A DNA stretch of 64,000 nucleotides, taken from Cephalotus follicularis. Lineage: Eukaryota > Streptophyta > Magnoliopsida > Oxalidales > Cephalotaceae. The stretch is from contig BDDD01000420.1 of NCBI GenBank assembly GCA_001972305.1, forward strand, positions 372,001 through 436,000. The letters are read 5' to 3'. Each line of letters begins with the position of its first letter. Positions within the stretch are counted from its first letter, which is position 1. The translations under genes were made by a program, and so were the position numbers. The notes below the pieces were generated by a model that saw nothing but the letters and a program-made list of their open reading frames with translations, ran no database searches and was not told where the DNA came from. Shown here one piece after another: positions 11,486-23,280 of the stretch.

Positions 11486-12266
11486 TTGGGCTAAGGGTCG
11501 TTGTCTTTCCCGGGCAGAGTCGATTTTTAGGTAGGAAATGGGGCCAATCTCAAGCCAAAATCCAATTAAAAGACATTCTTTGAAAACCAAAGTTTACAAT
11601 CAGTCATTTGAGGTTAGTAAGACTAGTTACAACCTTCCAAATTCAATTTCAATCCTTTAATTAACAATTAGGTCAAGGATTTACTTAAAAACCCTAAAAC
11701 CCTAATTTCACTCAATACATTCAATTCGATCATTCAATTAGTCATTCACTCTTGCAATTCAATCAATATAGCAGTAGGTAATTCAGTAAAGAAGTCCTAC
11801 CTATCACCGAAGCTTCAAAAGTTGAGCTAACGATCGATCAATAGGCTGAAATCGCCCAATAGTCTGCTACTTTCTTGTTCAATCGGTAAGCCACCACTTG
11901 GAATCACTGTCCTTGTCGATGGAGATGCAATTCCGGCTGCAAGGGATGAAGATGGAGGCTCCAGGTATAGAGAGAGAGAGAGGGAGAAGGATAGAGAGAG
12001 GGAGAAGAGTTAAGAATGAAGAGATAAGAGTGAGAAATTGACTTGTATAGTCAATTCGACCAACTCTCCGAAACTCAGCCCAGAATCCCGACTATACATG
12101 CATATGATCAATACAATATCAATAGGTATAAGAATACCTCAATTCAATATAGTTCAGTACGGTCCAATACGGTGCATTACGGTACGATGTAGGCATGAAC
12201 AGTATAAAAGGGAATTCGGATCGTCACACCCGAGCACGCTCTTACACTTCACGTAGGGCGGAGACG

Positions 12267-12991
12267 ATGCAAAGGAGCAGGTTTGACCACTTGTCCCAAT
12301 TTTCTAGCAGGATCAAGAACATTGAGGATGTAGAGCAAGCCATGAACAGAAGGTTTACTGAGATGGAGAGAAGGCTCCGAGGAGCCGAGCAATCGAAGGG
12401 GTACTTGACAAAGGTGCGAAATATTAACTCAACACCCTTCACGCCCGAGATAATGAGGGAGCGATCCGAAAGGGATTATGGTTCCTGAGTCTTAAGGAGT
12501 ATGATGGGTCCACGAACCCAATCCAGCATGTGCGCTACTACACACAAATTATGCTAGCGTACCAGGCTTCAGATGCTGTGCTTTGTCTAGGGTTCCCCGT
12601 AACTCTGGCAGGCGCAGCCCAAGCGTGGTACTCCATGCTACCTCAGAACTCGGTGGAGAACTTCGAGCAGTTTACAGAATTGTTTGTTGCAAAATTCCTT
12701 AACAGCACCACGCAGAGGAAGAACTCGAACCACTTAATCAATGTGGTGCAAGGAAAGGATGAGTCACTCAGAGACTACCTCACCAGATTCAACAGGAAGT
12801 CTCTGATGATTAAGGACCTGGAGCCATCCTTCGCTCTGGGAGCTTTGAACAATGGATTGAAGGATAATTCACCCTTCACTTTCTCCCTCATAAAGAAGCC
12901 TGCTCAGGATATGGCTGACCTCCTTAGAAGAGCCGAGAAGTATGTGAATGCCGAGGAGGCGATGGCAGCTAGGAAGCAAAAGACTTCCTGA
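12267..12991 (+). pseudogene. Element B gag (Tat type), frameshifted
   Basis: The first frame (MQRSRFDHLSQ..., to 12488) ends with SPFTPEIM-like wording, here STPFTPEIM, and stops. The next frame resumes with YYTQIMLAYQASDAVLC, GAAQAWYSMLP, QGKDESLRDYLTRFNRK and ADLLRRAEKYVNAEE, ending at 12991. These are standard capsid landmarks of plant Tat gag. At least one frameshift near 12480 separates the parts. The 5' part of gag was cut off by insertion of A at 12229. Confidence 0.85.
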
Positions 12992-13003
12992 TCAGGCCAT
13001 CAG

Positions 13004-13426
13004 GCGGAGAAAGAGGAGCACTCACGAGGTTCTCTTAGTAAGAAACAAAAGAGAAAGGAGAGGTTGGAGCTGACCAAAGATGACCTTAGGCACAAGCTTT
13101 CCAAGAGGGAGGAATCCCCAAAAAGGGGGGCACCAATCCCCACTTACAATAACTTTTTCCCTTTCTTGGAGACACGCACAAGGATATTGGAAGTAGAGAA
13201 GGACAATGTCCCTATCCAATGGCCAGCACCATTGAGATCCTCAGCCGAGAAGAAGGACACAAATAAGTACTGTCGGTACCATCGTGACCACGGGCACGAC
13301 ACAGGAGAGTGTAGGTATTTAAAGAATCAAATTGAGGACCTGATTCGGCAAGGTCATCTATGCAAGTATGTTGACAAGGATGCTCCCCAAGAAAGAAGGG
13401 AGCGCAGAGAACAAGCTTCTCAGTAG
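13004..13426 (+). pseudogene. Element B nucleocapsid-like region
   Basis: A lysine/arginine-rich stretch is followed by CRYHRDHGHDTGEC and KNQIEDLIRQGHL. Cys-x2-His-x4-His-x4-Cys followed by an 'IEDLIRQG' helix is the usual Tat-type nucleocapsid motif. It lies in another frame from gag, with a stop at 12989-12991 between them. Confidence 0.75.
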
Positions 13427-13539
13427 GAAGATGAGTAGCAGCCCAGAGGTGTGATCCACACCATCTCTGGAGGAGTCGCATAAGGTGGTGACCATAGCAT
13501 AGCAGGGCTCAAAAAGCCTATGCTAGATAGACATTTGCT

Positions 13540-14213
13540 GTGCAACAATACCAACATAGCATAAGGTTGAAGTCAGGTGGAGACGATGAGGTAATATCCT
13601 TCTCTGAGGCGGACTATGAGGGAGAACGTCTCCCTCACAATGATCCAATGGTGGTGACTCTTCAAGCGGAATTATTCACTACGAAGAGGATCCTAATAGA
13701 CAGTGGGAGCTCGACGGATATCCTATACAAGCATGCATTTATCAGTTGAGGATACCGACCGACCAATTGAGGCCAGTGAAAACTCCTCTGGTGGGTTTCG
13801 TAGGAGATATGGTCCATCCTCTATGATCCATCGACTTGTCAATGGTTCCAGGCACGACCCCGCACCAAACACAGGTACAAATGACCTTTCTGGCAGTTGA
13901 TACGCCAAGCCCATACAATGCTATAGTCGGGCGACCAGGATTAAACTTGATGGAAGCAATAGTGTCGACAAGGCACTTATTGGTGAAGTTCCCAACCAGG
14001 TTTGGTGTGGGAGAAGTCCGAGGAGACCAACAGGTGACAAGGCAGTGTTATAAGACTGTCATAATGGATAAGGGAAAGGAGAAGGCCCTAATCATAGCCA
14101 ACGTGGAGCTAAGAGGAGAAGTGGAGCCTGAGCGTCCACAATCTGTGGAGGATGTTGTGCAGATGCCTTTGGAAGAAGGCAATGCCGAGAAAGTGTTCCA
14201 AGTCGATTCCTAA
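13540..14213 (+). pseudogene. Element B protease, frameshifted
   Basis: DDEVISFSEADYEG, then a retropepsin core with RILIDSGSSTDILY (active-site D-S-G intact), stops at 13749. It resumes in another frame at 13836 with VQMTFLAVDTPSPYNAIVGRPGLN, the conserved flap and second block, and a linker to RT. At least one frameshift at about 13745-13830 inactivates it. Confidence 0.8.
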
Positions 14214-14222
14214 CTTGGAGAT

Positions 14223-15273
14223 ATGGAGAAAGAGGGACTAATAATGTTCCTCAGAAATAACAAAAATGTATTTGCTTGGTTGGCAGATGAGGTCCCAGGA
14301 ATCAGTACAGAGGCGATGGTGCATAAGTTAAGTGTGGATCCTATGAGGCCTTCAACCAAGCAAAAGAAGAGGAACTTTAGTCCTAAGAGGCAACATGTGA
14401 TAGCAGATGAAGTAAACAAGCTATTACAAGTGAGGTTTATAAGGGAAGTACAATATTCTGACTGGCTGACGAACCCGATCCTAGTCAAGAAGGCGAATGA
14501 CAAGTGGAGGATGTGCAAAGATTTTACAGACATTAACAAATCTTGTCCAAAAGACCACTTTCCCCTCACGAAGATTGATCAATTGGTGGATGCAACATCC
14601 GGTTACAGAATTTCAAGCTTCTTGGATGCGTACTCGAGATATAATCAAATCCCTATGTATGGGCCAGATGAGAACAAGATAGTTTTCATCATTGACAGGG
14701 GCATGTATTGCTACAAAGTTATGCCTTCGGATTAATGAATGCTGGGGTGACCTACCAACGGCTGGTCAACAAAAGTTTTGAACCTCAGATCAGGAGGAAT
14801 ATGGAGGTATATATTGACGATATGCTCGTCAAGAAGCCAGCAAGGAGTCCTTATATTAAGGACTTGGAAGAGACTTTTGAGGTACTGAGGAAATGTAAAA
14901 TGCGCCTCAATCCTTCCAAGTGTACTTTTGGGTTACTTTTGGTAAGTTTCTCGGGTTTATGGTTTCAAGCAGAGGAATAGAAACCAACCCAGAGAAGATT
15001 TCAGCGATCCAAAGTATGAGGCCTCCTCAATCTATCAGGAATGTGCAGAGATTGAATGGTAGAATTGTAGCTCTGAGCAGATTTGTTTCCAAGTCAGCGG
15101 AGAAATGTCTTCCCTTCTTCAAGGTGTTAAGGGATCATAAGGGGTTTCTTTGGTCTAAAGAATGTCAAGCAGCCTTCGAGAAATTGAAGGAATACCTGGC
15201 TTTCCCTCCTCTGATATCAAAACCGAGAGATGGGGAAGACTTATATCTGTACCTTGCAGTAGCACAAGGTGTA
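14223..15273 (+). pseudogene. Element B reverse transcriptase and start of RNase H
   Basis: RT blocks in order are NPILVKKANDKWRMCKDFTD, KDHFPLTKIDQLVDATSG, SFLDAYSRYNQI and then, after a frameshift near 14735, GVTYQRLVNKSF with the catalytic YIDDM at about 14810-14825. Another frameshift near 14930 leads to FLGFMVSSRGIETNPEKISAI and the RNase H start LYLYLAVAQGVVS. The last residues before 15274 are rejoined after element I, at 17754. Catalytic aspartates are present, but the reading is broken at least twice. Confidence 0.88.
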
Positions 15274-16594
15274 GTGAGTGTTGGATTAGGGGTGTCCCTG
15301 TATGCCATGAAATGGCTCGTTTGTATGTAAACACTCTTGATTTAATACAATTATGAATTCCTTTTATATTCTATGTACATCTTTAATTTAATGGCAAGGC
15401 TATGTGGCTCATCCCAACCAACCAAAAGGAACAGACTAATTATACGTAATTAACTGTATGCCACAATAGCGTCATATCACGTTCAAAGTGTTGGATCTCT
15501 TGCCGAGAGGGCTATAAGAACGAGATCATTATTCCCTCTGACAAATGTTCCAAGTCATAGTTTCACTTTCTTAAGGGCCTTTGATGAACCGTGAAGACTT
15601 GTCACGTTAAGCTTGCTCCCGGGTTAGCAGTTGAGGTTGGTTATTTCGTAGCCAATTGGGGTAATCCCTAAAGCTAAATGTGAGATGTATGCTAGAGAGA
15701 GGACACTGAACAGACCCACCAATAGGAAACCTATTTGGATAGTCAATACCCAATGTCAATAGGATTCCTATGGTCTCGGTAGTGTATAGTCTATGGTGAC
15801 TAGTAGGTCTATAGCCTGCGTTGTCTCCTTTGACCTGAGTGGCTGGCATGCGTTGTGTGGTAACTACTTGACTTTGATTTTCACCTTCCCCAGTAGTAGC
15901 CATGTGCTGGCAAAATGGTTGTCTTTGGGTCTTGTAGGAGCTACATTGAGATGTATGGGTGAGTGCACAATAAGGGATCATCACACCAGGGCTGAGGGTG
16001 AACCACTCTATTTGTCTATGTACGTTGCAGACTTAAAAGTCCTGATTATGCATAGGTGGACCGGGAACGAGAGGTTCCCATAGGAGGTCTACCAATAGTC
16101 TCAGTACGATCATAGATTCATAGCTATCACAGCACTATGAGGGGTGACATTCATCCAAACCCTAGGCTGTGATCGGAGCCATGTATGACGAGGGAAACAT
16201 GACACATATGCCGATGACTAGATAAAGCGAATGGCTATTCGGACCATGATTGATAGACATGGTAATACACGGATCTAGGGGGAGACTGGCACTCACACTG
16301 GGGCTACTCTGATAGTCTGTGTACTATTGGAGTGGTCTTACCAGATGATAAGGTGCACTGGGAATTTATCATCATACCGAAGAACGACATGCTTTCGGGT
16401 TCTACCTGACTTTGAACAGGTTGATATGTGGTAGGACACATGTCATTTAGTGAAAGGGCAACATTAGGGAAGATGTTGTTTGGCTAGTGAGTATTTCATT
16501 TGATGGATTTAGATCCATTCAATGTTACGATGAAATATTCCATGTGAATGCTTATTTGGAAATAGAATAGATTGTCATATTCTTTGTCTTGGGC

Positions 16595-17072
16595 GTTGAC
16601 GCCTTGGCTGTGCATCGACGCCAATGTCTAGTTGGGCTGCTAGGCATTGACGCGAAGGGATTGCGTTAACACTAGAAAAACCAGTAGCTTTATACGTCGA
16701 CGCCAATAGAGCATCACGTCAACGTCTAAACTAGAAAGGCCACTGGACGTTGTCGCTATGGAGAGCATGGCATTGACATTGGAAAAACCAGTAGCTTTAC
16801 ACGTTGACGCCATGGGGTTTTGGCATTGACGGTAAGACAAATGACACTATGCACCTGTCTCATATTATCTCTGGCGTTGACGCCATTTCGTAATGTGAGA
16901 CGCGTACACGTTGACGCCAAGAGGAGAGAGAAAGTCAACACTATAAATAGTTTGAGAGAAACTTGCTGAACACACTTGGAGTCTTTCTTTCTCTCTTTTC
17001 CATCCCGTGCGATCTCTTCTACGTGCTCTCATACGCGTCGATGCCTATCGCCTACTCGTCGACGCCTGTGTC
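16595..17072. repeat. TCGACGC/TTGACGC motif array, LTR I
   Basis: Motifs such as gcgttgacgcc, catcgacgcc, cattgacgcg, acgtcgacgcc and cacgtcaacgtc are spread over 16595-16905. Two more (cgtcgatgcc, cgtcgacgcc) lie at 17034-17072, past the TATA box. Many look like TCGA converted to TTGA or TCAA, as expected from methylated-CpG decay. Confidence 0.75.
16941..16950 (+). promoter_or_regulatory. TATA box of LTR I
   Basis: ctataaatag lies immediately after the motif array and about 30 bp before a pyrimidine-rich stretch (tctttctttctctc), a usual layout for an LTR start site. Confidence 0.6.
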
Positions 17073-17753
17073 ACCTGATGTGTTAAAGCAGCCTTTTTCA
17101 AGACTCATTTCACCACTCAAACGTCATTATAGGTGGAAATAACTTTCACACTGCTTCTTATCTTTACCTAGAGTGATTTAGACTAGGTTAAACACCTTGC
17201 CTTCTCCCATCCATGGCTTGAGGAGAACTTGGAGCTTTTGGAGCTTTTGGGGATAAAGAGTAGAGGGGGCTATCTTGAAGGAAGGAGTCTTCAACTCCAG
17301 TAAGAATCTGTTTCTTCCCTATATTTTCGCGCCATGGTAGTGGGTCTTGATGTGGGTGTGTGAACCCTCGCCAAAACCTCCATGGTTCTCTTGCGTTGCT
17401 TTGTTTTTCATCTCTTATGGTTAGGGATGATGTGGGTGAGGGTTGATTGGGCTATGACTAGGGTTTTGTGTGTTATTCCTTGTGAGCCATTGTTAGTGTC
17501 CATTTCTAGGGTTTATGACAACCCTAGCTTTATCAACCCGTTGTGCCCAATGCTTGGGTTTTTGGTTTCGGTTTAATTGGATGTTGATTAGAGTTCCTTA
17601 GAATTTATTGGGACGATTCGGACCTAGATTAGGGCATCCCATTGCTTGGGGATTAATCTATTTGTGGAACATTAAAGTTAATCGGCCCTAACCCCTATAG
17701 TCTGGATTGATAAGCCTTCTGCTGGGCCAGAGCCGAGCGCTCCCAATAGTGAG

Positions 17754-18500
17754 TGCAGTGCTAGTCAGGGAAGAGGATAAAGTTCAAAGGCTAGTATATT
17801 ATGTGAGCAAGGCCTTGAATAATGCTGAAGGGAGGTACCCAGAGGTAGAGAAGTATGCTTATGCTCTGATCATCGCAGCGAGGAAGCTGAGGCCGTATTT
17901 TCAAGCCCAAGCTATCAGGTTTTAATTGACAAGCCACTTAGACAAGTTCTAGCAAAGCCAGACACCTCATGCAGACCAGTCAAGTGGTCAGTCGAATTGG
18001 GCGAATATGATGTCATGTTCGAAGCCAGACCATCAATAAAGTCACAGGTATTGGCTGACTTTGTAGGAGATAATACACCTACGGGGTGTATGGAGGAGGA
18101 CCCCTCCGAGAACAATAGGGGGTTATGGAGACTATCAGTTGATGGGTCATCCGGAGCCCAAATGGGTGACTTTGGAGTAAGCTCTAAAATTTGGGTTCAA
18201 AGCAACCAATAATGAAGCAGAGTGGGAAGCTATGATCACTGGATTGAAAATTGCAAAGCACTTAGAGGTTCAAAAAATAGAAGCCTCTAATGATTCTCAG
18301 CTGGTAGTTGGTCTAGTGAACGGAGAGTATAAAGCCAGAGAAGATTCAATGACTAAATACTTAGCGCATGTTCAGAGCTTGAAGTCGGCTTTCCAAATAT
18401 TCAAAGTTTTGAAGGTGCCTAGGGCAGAGAATGCCAGAGTAGACCAGACATCAAAACTAGCTACAACAGAGGAATTGAAGAAAAATCAGACCGTGCTAGT
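17754..18500 (+). pseudogene. Element B RNase H end and archaeal-type RNase H
   Basis: The first part (VSAVLVREED, YYVSKALNNAEGRYPEVEKYAYALI, to about 18090) completes the gypsy RNase H and connection. From about 18120 a second RNase H begins with LSVDGSS. It continues after a frameshift near 18205 with ATNNEAEWEAMITGLKIAKHL (from 18200) and then DSQLVVGLVNGEYKARE and VPRAENARVDQTSKLA. This second domain, of the archaeal type, defines the Tat lineage. Both domains are interrupted by frameshifts. Confidence 0.87.
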
Positions 18501-19804
18501 ATACTATCTAGTCAGACCCACCATTTCAGAGATGGATGTGATGGACATTGATGTCCCACAAGAGCCGAATAGGATGACACCATTCGTCAATTGGCTAAGG
18601 GATGGAATTTTGCTTGAGGACCCAGAGGAGGCGAGAAGGTTGGTATACAGATCCAGCTACTACCAGCTTAGAGAAGGGGTCATCTACAAAAGGTCATTTT
18701 CTTTCCCATTGTTGAGACGTATGACTCCTTTAGAGGCTGACTACGCACTAAGAGAGGTACATGAAGGAGTATGTGGAAATCACATGGGGGGCAGAACCTT
18801 GTCCAACAAATTATTGAGGCAGGGCTATTTCCTGCCCACCATGCACCAAGACACCATAACTTCGTAAGGAAATATGATAAGCGTCAGAGAAATGCTAACA
18901 TAAGTAGAAGACCATCAGATCCTCTGATATCTATCACTGCCCCTTGGCCCTTTGTGCAATGGGGAATGGACTTCTTTGGACCATTACTAGTGGCGACAGG
19001 GCAGAGAAAATACCTCATTGTAGCAGTGGAATACTTCACAAATTGGGTTGAAGCTGAGCCCCTAGCTAAAATAACAGAAAAAAATACGGAAAGCTTCGTA
19101 TGTAAGTCAATCATTTTCCGTTTTGGGGTCCTTTGAGTGATTGTCTCCGACAATGGGAAACAATTTGACTGCCAAGCTTTCCAAAACTTTTATGAAGAAT
19201 GGAGGATTGAGTATAGGCTTGCCTCAGTAACCTACCCCCAGAGCAATGGCCAGACGGAGGTTATCAACAGAGAAATCATCTTGGGGTTGAAAAAATGACT
19301 CAAAGATAGCAAAGGAAGATGGACAGATGAGCTCCCTAGCGTACTATAGGCTTATAGAACTACTCCTCGGACTACAACTAGTGAGTCCCCATTTAACCTT
19401 TATTTTGGGTCAGAAGCTATGATACCGGTGGAGATTGGGGTGCACTCCCCTAGTGTCGTGCATTTGAACGAAGCTAATAACAAAGAAGGATTGAGGAATC
19501 TCCTCTATTTAGTGGAAGAGCTCAGAGATAAAGCCACCATCAGAGTAGCAGCATACCAATAGAGGATAAGCCGCTACTACAACAAAAGGGTAAACCCCCG
19601 ACCACTAAAAGAGGGAGACCTAGTCCTCCGCAATGCAGCAATCGTTGATCCTATTGGCACTAGAGGAAAGCTAGCCCCTAATTGGGAAGGACCTTACAAG
19701 GTGAAGAGAGTACTCCGACCTAAAACATTCAAACTTGAAACTCTGGGGGGCAGGGAGATCCCTAGGGCTTGGAATACCGAGCACCTAAGGAAGTATTATC
19801 AATG
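18501..19804 (+). pseudogene. Element B integrase
   Basis: After a linker (EMDVMDIDVPQEPN) come the zinc region (LREVHEGVCGNHMGGRTLSNK, then after a frame change CxxC-like KYDKRQRNA with one Cys lost) and the core: WPFVQWGMDFFGPL, the DNG block (SDNGKQFDCQAF) and the catalytic Glu region (NGQTEVINREII). The tail (GKLAPNWEGPYKVKRVLRPK, ending EHLRKYYQ) reaches a stop near 19805. There are in-frame stops at about 19136, 19296, 19348 and 19561. The core is otherwise complete in length. Confidence 0.9.
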
Positions 19805-20900
19805 AATGTTGCAAGTATGTACAAATGTTTAAAATTGAAGAGTATCAATACAGATGCTTTTTTTACTCAAAAAGTGTTTTCAAGATTATAGTTCCAAGTT
19901 TGCAAGGGACTGGAGGCCCAATGTTCAAGTCCTTAAACCTCTGAATAGCCACCGACCAGTTCCCTCAGTCAAGAAGCTTTAGTACAAGCTTTTCAGACCA
20001 CGCTCCCAAGGGAGCTATCAGAGCAGGCCTTGATGCAGGACCCGAGGTCTCCAAGTCTCACGAAGACATAAAACTTTTGAGGGAGTAAACAATTACAGGC
20101 TAAAGTCTCGAATAGACCGAGGTCTTGAATCAACAAAGACTCCCATCCGAGGAGCGCTAAAGACTCCTATCCGAGGAGTGCTAAAGACTCCCATCTGAGG
20201 AGCACCAAAAACTTCAACGGGAGCAGTACTAAAATATTCATAAAGGAGCAAAAGGCTCCTAAGGGAGAAAAAGTCTTCTAATGAAGCAATCAAAAAGACT
20301 CCCAATGAAGCAAACGATGGTCGGTGGAGCTATAAAATTCGTCAGACCAAATCAATATCGTGTCTTGAGAGGCGAATCCGTAAGAACTCACAACAATCAA
20401 GTTCGTTGGCCGAGCGTTTTGATACAAGTGCTCTCATGAGGGCTAGAAAGCTCGGTCGACCCGATCTAAAAAAATATCAGACCAGACGAGATCCTGGTTG
20501 GCAAACCCGTAAGAACTTGTTCGACCAAAAATATACCTTGATCAGCGAACACGTAAGAACTCGCAATGATCAAGTATCTTTTCCTAAGCGCTTTGATACA
20601 AAGTGTTATACGGAGACTAGAAAGCTTAGGTATTTAAGTCTGTAAAATATCAGACCATTATAAAAATTCCTAAGGGAATTAACAAAGCTCGAATAAAGTT
20701 AAAGAAGCTATAAAAGGCCGCAAAGCAAGAAAAAGAAAGTTCCTAAGGGAATGAACAAGATCCAATAATACCGAAACTTTGTCTTTTATTGCTTAAAGAA
20801 AAATTACATTACAAAAGGAAAGTATTAAAAAAATCATAGCATAAACTTCGTCATCTGATGGGACATTATGTACATCTGGAAGGTTAGGCATTTGGATGTC
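19805..20900 (+). repeat. Element B 3' untranslated region with short tandem repeats
   Basis: No sense-strand gene. At 20134-20215 about three copies of a ~23-24 bp unit occur (agactcccatccgaggagc and variants), each with complementary ctcc/ggag arms. H has the same unit expanded to 14 copies. At 20405-20640 a larger imperfect repeat is seen: cgttttgatacaagtgctct and cgctttgatacaaagtgtta, each followed by a ctagaaagct block about 170 bp apart. On the minus strand gcaataaaagac (20781-20792) supplies a poly(A) signal for the antisense gene. Confidence 0.7.
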
Positions 20901-20975
20901 AAGAGGAGGAGGGTCCAAGACAATATCCGCGACAGCTCCAGAGAAGAGAACTAGGGCACCCGAGTACTCAACCCT

Positions 20976-23218
20976 TGGTTATTCCTCGACCTCCCGAGCT
21001 AGTCTTTTTTGTGCTTCAAAGGCGATACGAGCTTCCTCTTCCTTTGTATCGACCCCCTCGAGAAAGAAGTCGAACTCTCTCATTGTCGGGCGACAAACGA
21101 CAGAGTCCAGAGAAACACCGAATTGCTGAGCAACTAGGTTACGGTAGGTGTAGCAGCCCCTACGATAAAGTACTGTGGACTCCTTAAGAACTTTATCATC
21201 AAAATCCGGCGAAGCCTTGTAGTCCCCCACAGCGGCCTCCATCATTGTATGGAATTCATCCGAAGACTTGAATTCCATCAGAGCCTTGTCCACCGCCTTT
21301 TTAACCCGAGCTCCATCTCTGTCTCGGTAGCCAGAGAACTTCTTATCTAGAGCATGCAACATCTCAATGGTATGCACTAGATTCAGTTCGACCTTCTTCC
21401 TCTCTACCTTCTCCTTCTCCAGAGCTTCGAGAACCTGCCTCTTCTCCTCCATGACAGACTCTTGGGCCCCGAGCACTTCCTCCAGCTAGGCACGGGCCTC
21501 ATCAAACGACCTCTTGAGCTCCGCTTTTTCAGTTTGAAGCTGCTCAATTAGTGCATTGTCTTCCTTGGCAACCCCTAGTAGGAGGTAGGCATTGTTCATG
21601 GCTTGGAAAAGAAAACTCAAGATCAAAAGAAGAGAAGAGAATTTACTTGAAGAAAAAATGAGTGGAAGTTACAAACCCTGAGGTTGCTCTAAAAAATATG
21701 GGTCCATATTTGACCGATGGACCAGTCCTTCCTCGCTTCCATCTAGGCGGAAAAGAGGCCTAACTTGCCGAGCTCGATCGATACCCCTGGCGTTCTCAAG
21801 CTGACGCCTGAGTTGCCGAGCTCCTCGAGTAACTCTCTTACTCTGCCAAGATTCACGGGCACGTCGGGGCAAACAGGTTCCCGAGGGCTCACATCGGGAG
21901 CCCTTTCCTGAGAGCAACATTCTTTTTATGTCCTCCTCTTTTTGTGTTTTTTGGAAGGATGAGGTTGTGGGTCGTCATCAATTCGTTTGCTGAGTGCAAT
22001 CTCGGCCCTAACAGCCTCAGCCGCGACCTCCACCTCAGCAGCAACAGTAGCAGTAGCCTCCTCTATTGCTTTCTTCTCTGTCTCCTCGGCAGTCCTTTGC
22101 GTGACTCTCTGCCTCTTCTCCTCGGCGGCAGCCCTTGCTTTCTCTTGGGCGGCTCTCAGGATATCATCAGTAGAATGCCGAGAAGCCATTTCTACAAAAA
22201 ACAATTAAAATATTTAGTCAAAAGTATGCATTACAAGAATAAAAGAAGACTGAAAGTAAAAAGTCAGTAATGGAGGAGACGAAGGCTTTATATAGCTTTC
22301 CCCCTCGGCCACGGGCCGAGCTTCGGGTTCTTCACGACTATTTTGAACCCCCTATCTCTATGCCCTTTGGGGTCTCCTCTTGGTCATCCAAGCGATGTCT
22401 CCGACCAGAGGACATACTCAGCCCAACGCGGCGCAAACGATCCTCAAAGATGGTGTGGTTGACCCCCTCTGATTCTAGAGTAGAGAGCTTTACCATATCC
22501 GCCTTCTCGGCATCAGTCAAAACTGACCTCTTATTGAGGCGTTGAATATCCAGCGCGTCATACCACTGGCAAGGGGCAAACCCAGGGAGATTCTTGACAA
22601 GAAAGTATCTCCCTCTCCAACCTTTGATAGACTTTGTGGGGTCCACAAACAATTTCTTGGCCATACCAGGGCGAGACTTGAAGCAGTACCCGCGCTTGCC
22701 AGGAAAAGCAGCCAGAGCATGCAATTCTTTGAAGAGCCCCACTATAGCAGTCGCTTTGATCTCCAAACACTTCATCAAAAATCCTACGATGAAGGCCCAA
22801 GATTGCGCCTGGAGCAGTGAGGGATGAATTTTGAAATGCCTCAGGATAGCAAGGGCAAAGGACAGAATCGGGAGTCTCAGTCCGTGCTCCAGAGCATCCA
22901 CAAATACCACAAAAGGCCAGGTTTACTCTCAGTGGCCTCTTTGGGATCTTGGGGGAGTGAACATATCAAGCCCCTCAGGAAATAGTACTTTTTGGCCAGA
23001 GTGCTCACTTTATCCCAAGAGAGCACACTTTTGTTAAAGAGAGTTTTGGAAACCTGGATTCCAGCTTCAGTAGAGGCAACATTGGGAGCACCAGTGGTGG
23101 CGGCATCCAAGGCCTCATCCATACCCAGAGGGCGTTCAACGACACTAACCCCTTCTCCGGCACAGCGAACTTCTTCAGGAGTTCTAATGTATCTGTTGGT
23201 TTGTTTTGTCCTGGCCAT
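20976..23218 (-). pseudogene. Antisense gene of B (PF04195-like plant transposon protein)
   Basis: Antisense to B. The preferred start is MARTKQTNRYIRTPEE (ATG 23218-23216); an in-frame ATG upstream at 23284 would add a Ser-Leu repeat coded by the microsatellite. The frame runs to 22877. A shifted frame (22910-22338) holds LEHGLRLPILSFALAILRHF, QSWAFIVGFLMKCLE and KGWRGRYFLVKNLPGF, the pattern of the 'putative gypsy type transposon' family (PF04195). A splice acceptor (ttttttgtag, ending 22192) precedes MASRHSTDDIL, an Ala/Glu-rich charged region, a basic KKHKKRRT patch, a coiled coil (21476-21300) and a conserved tail (FKSSDEF...DYKASPDF...YRRGCYTYRN). A homologue lies in H. Function unknown; extra ORFs here are known for Tat elements. 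Frame breaks at about 22890 and 21920. Confidence 0.75.
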
Positions 23219-23229
23219 CTGGAGATTTG

Positions 23230-23230
<1 letters not shown>

Positions 23231-23278
<48 letters not shown>
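23231..23278. repeat. (GA)n microsatellite
   Basis: About 24 GA units directly upstream of the antisense gene's preferred start (a CT tract on its own strand). H has only a short CT run at the same place, so this is an expansion in B. Confidence 0.95.

Positions 23279-23280
<2 letters not shown>

Larger units (their letters stand above)
1..12228 (-). mobile_element. Element A: Tekay-like chromovirus (Ty3/gypsy), split by J
   Basis: Read on the minus strand the order is 5' LTR (9822-12228), tRNA-Met primer site, gag, zinc knuckle, protease, [J insertion], end of RT, RNase H, integrase, chromodomain, PPT and the last 54 bp of the 3' LTR. Gag-PR-RT-RH-IN with a C-terminal chromodomain is the chromovirus order; the integrase tail and wording of the RT fit the Tekay/Del group. 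About 420 bp of RT, present in sister copy C at 36660-37085, are missing at the J junction. The element is inserted in B: its right flank at 12229 is B gag. The left target duplication lies outside the window. Confidence 0.93.
9822..12228 (-). repeat. 5' LTR of A (2407 bp)
   Basis: Runs from tgtaacaccc to tcgtcaca and matches both LTRs of element C (31802-34174 and 48460-50858). In element orientation it begins near 12228. A TATA-like block is near 12045 and the TCGA palindrome array lies at 11197-11485. A ~120-bp direct duplication and a hairpin-rich stretch come nearer the LTR end. CAAT-rich simple sequence (caatcaatcaat) recurs throughout. Confidence 0.93.
15279..17748 (+). mobile_element. 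Element I: solo LTR (2470 bp) in B
   Basis: TGTTGG at the left and CCAATA (one change from CCAACA) at the right are flanked by an exact 5-bp duplication, gtgag (15274-15278 and 17749-17753). Removing it rejoins B's RNase H (VAQGVVS / VSAVLVREED). No coding region, primer site or second LTR is visible, so this is best read as a solo LTR left by recombination. A TATA box (ctataaatag, 16941-16950) suggests transcription to the right. The only long features are the TGACGCC/TCGACGCC motif clusters around that box. Confidence 0.85.

Noticed and set aside
11111-11590. ORFs on both strands across the TCGA array
   Set aside because: Palindromic repeats produce open frames on both strands; there is no conserved product between the A and C copies.
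16595-17072. W-box (TTGAC) regulatory cluster for WRKY factors
   Set aside because: Many motifs contain ttgac, but related ones have tcgac; they look like decayed palindromes rather than selected W-boxes. Not excluded for single sites.
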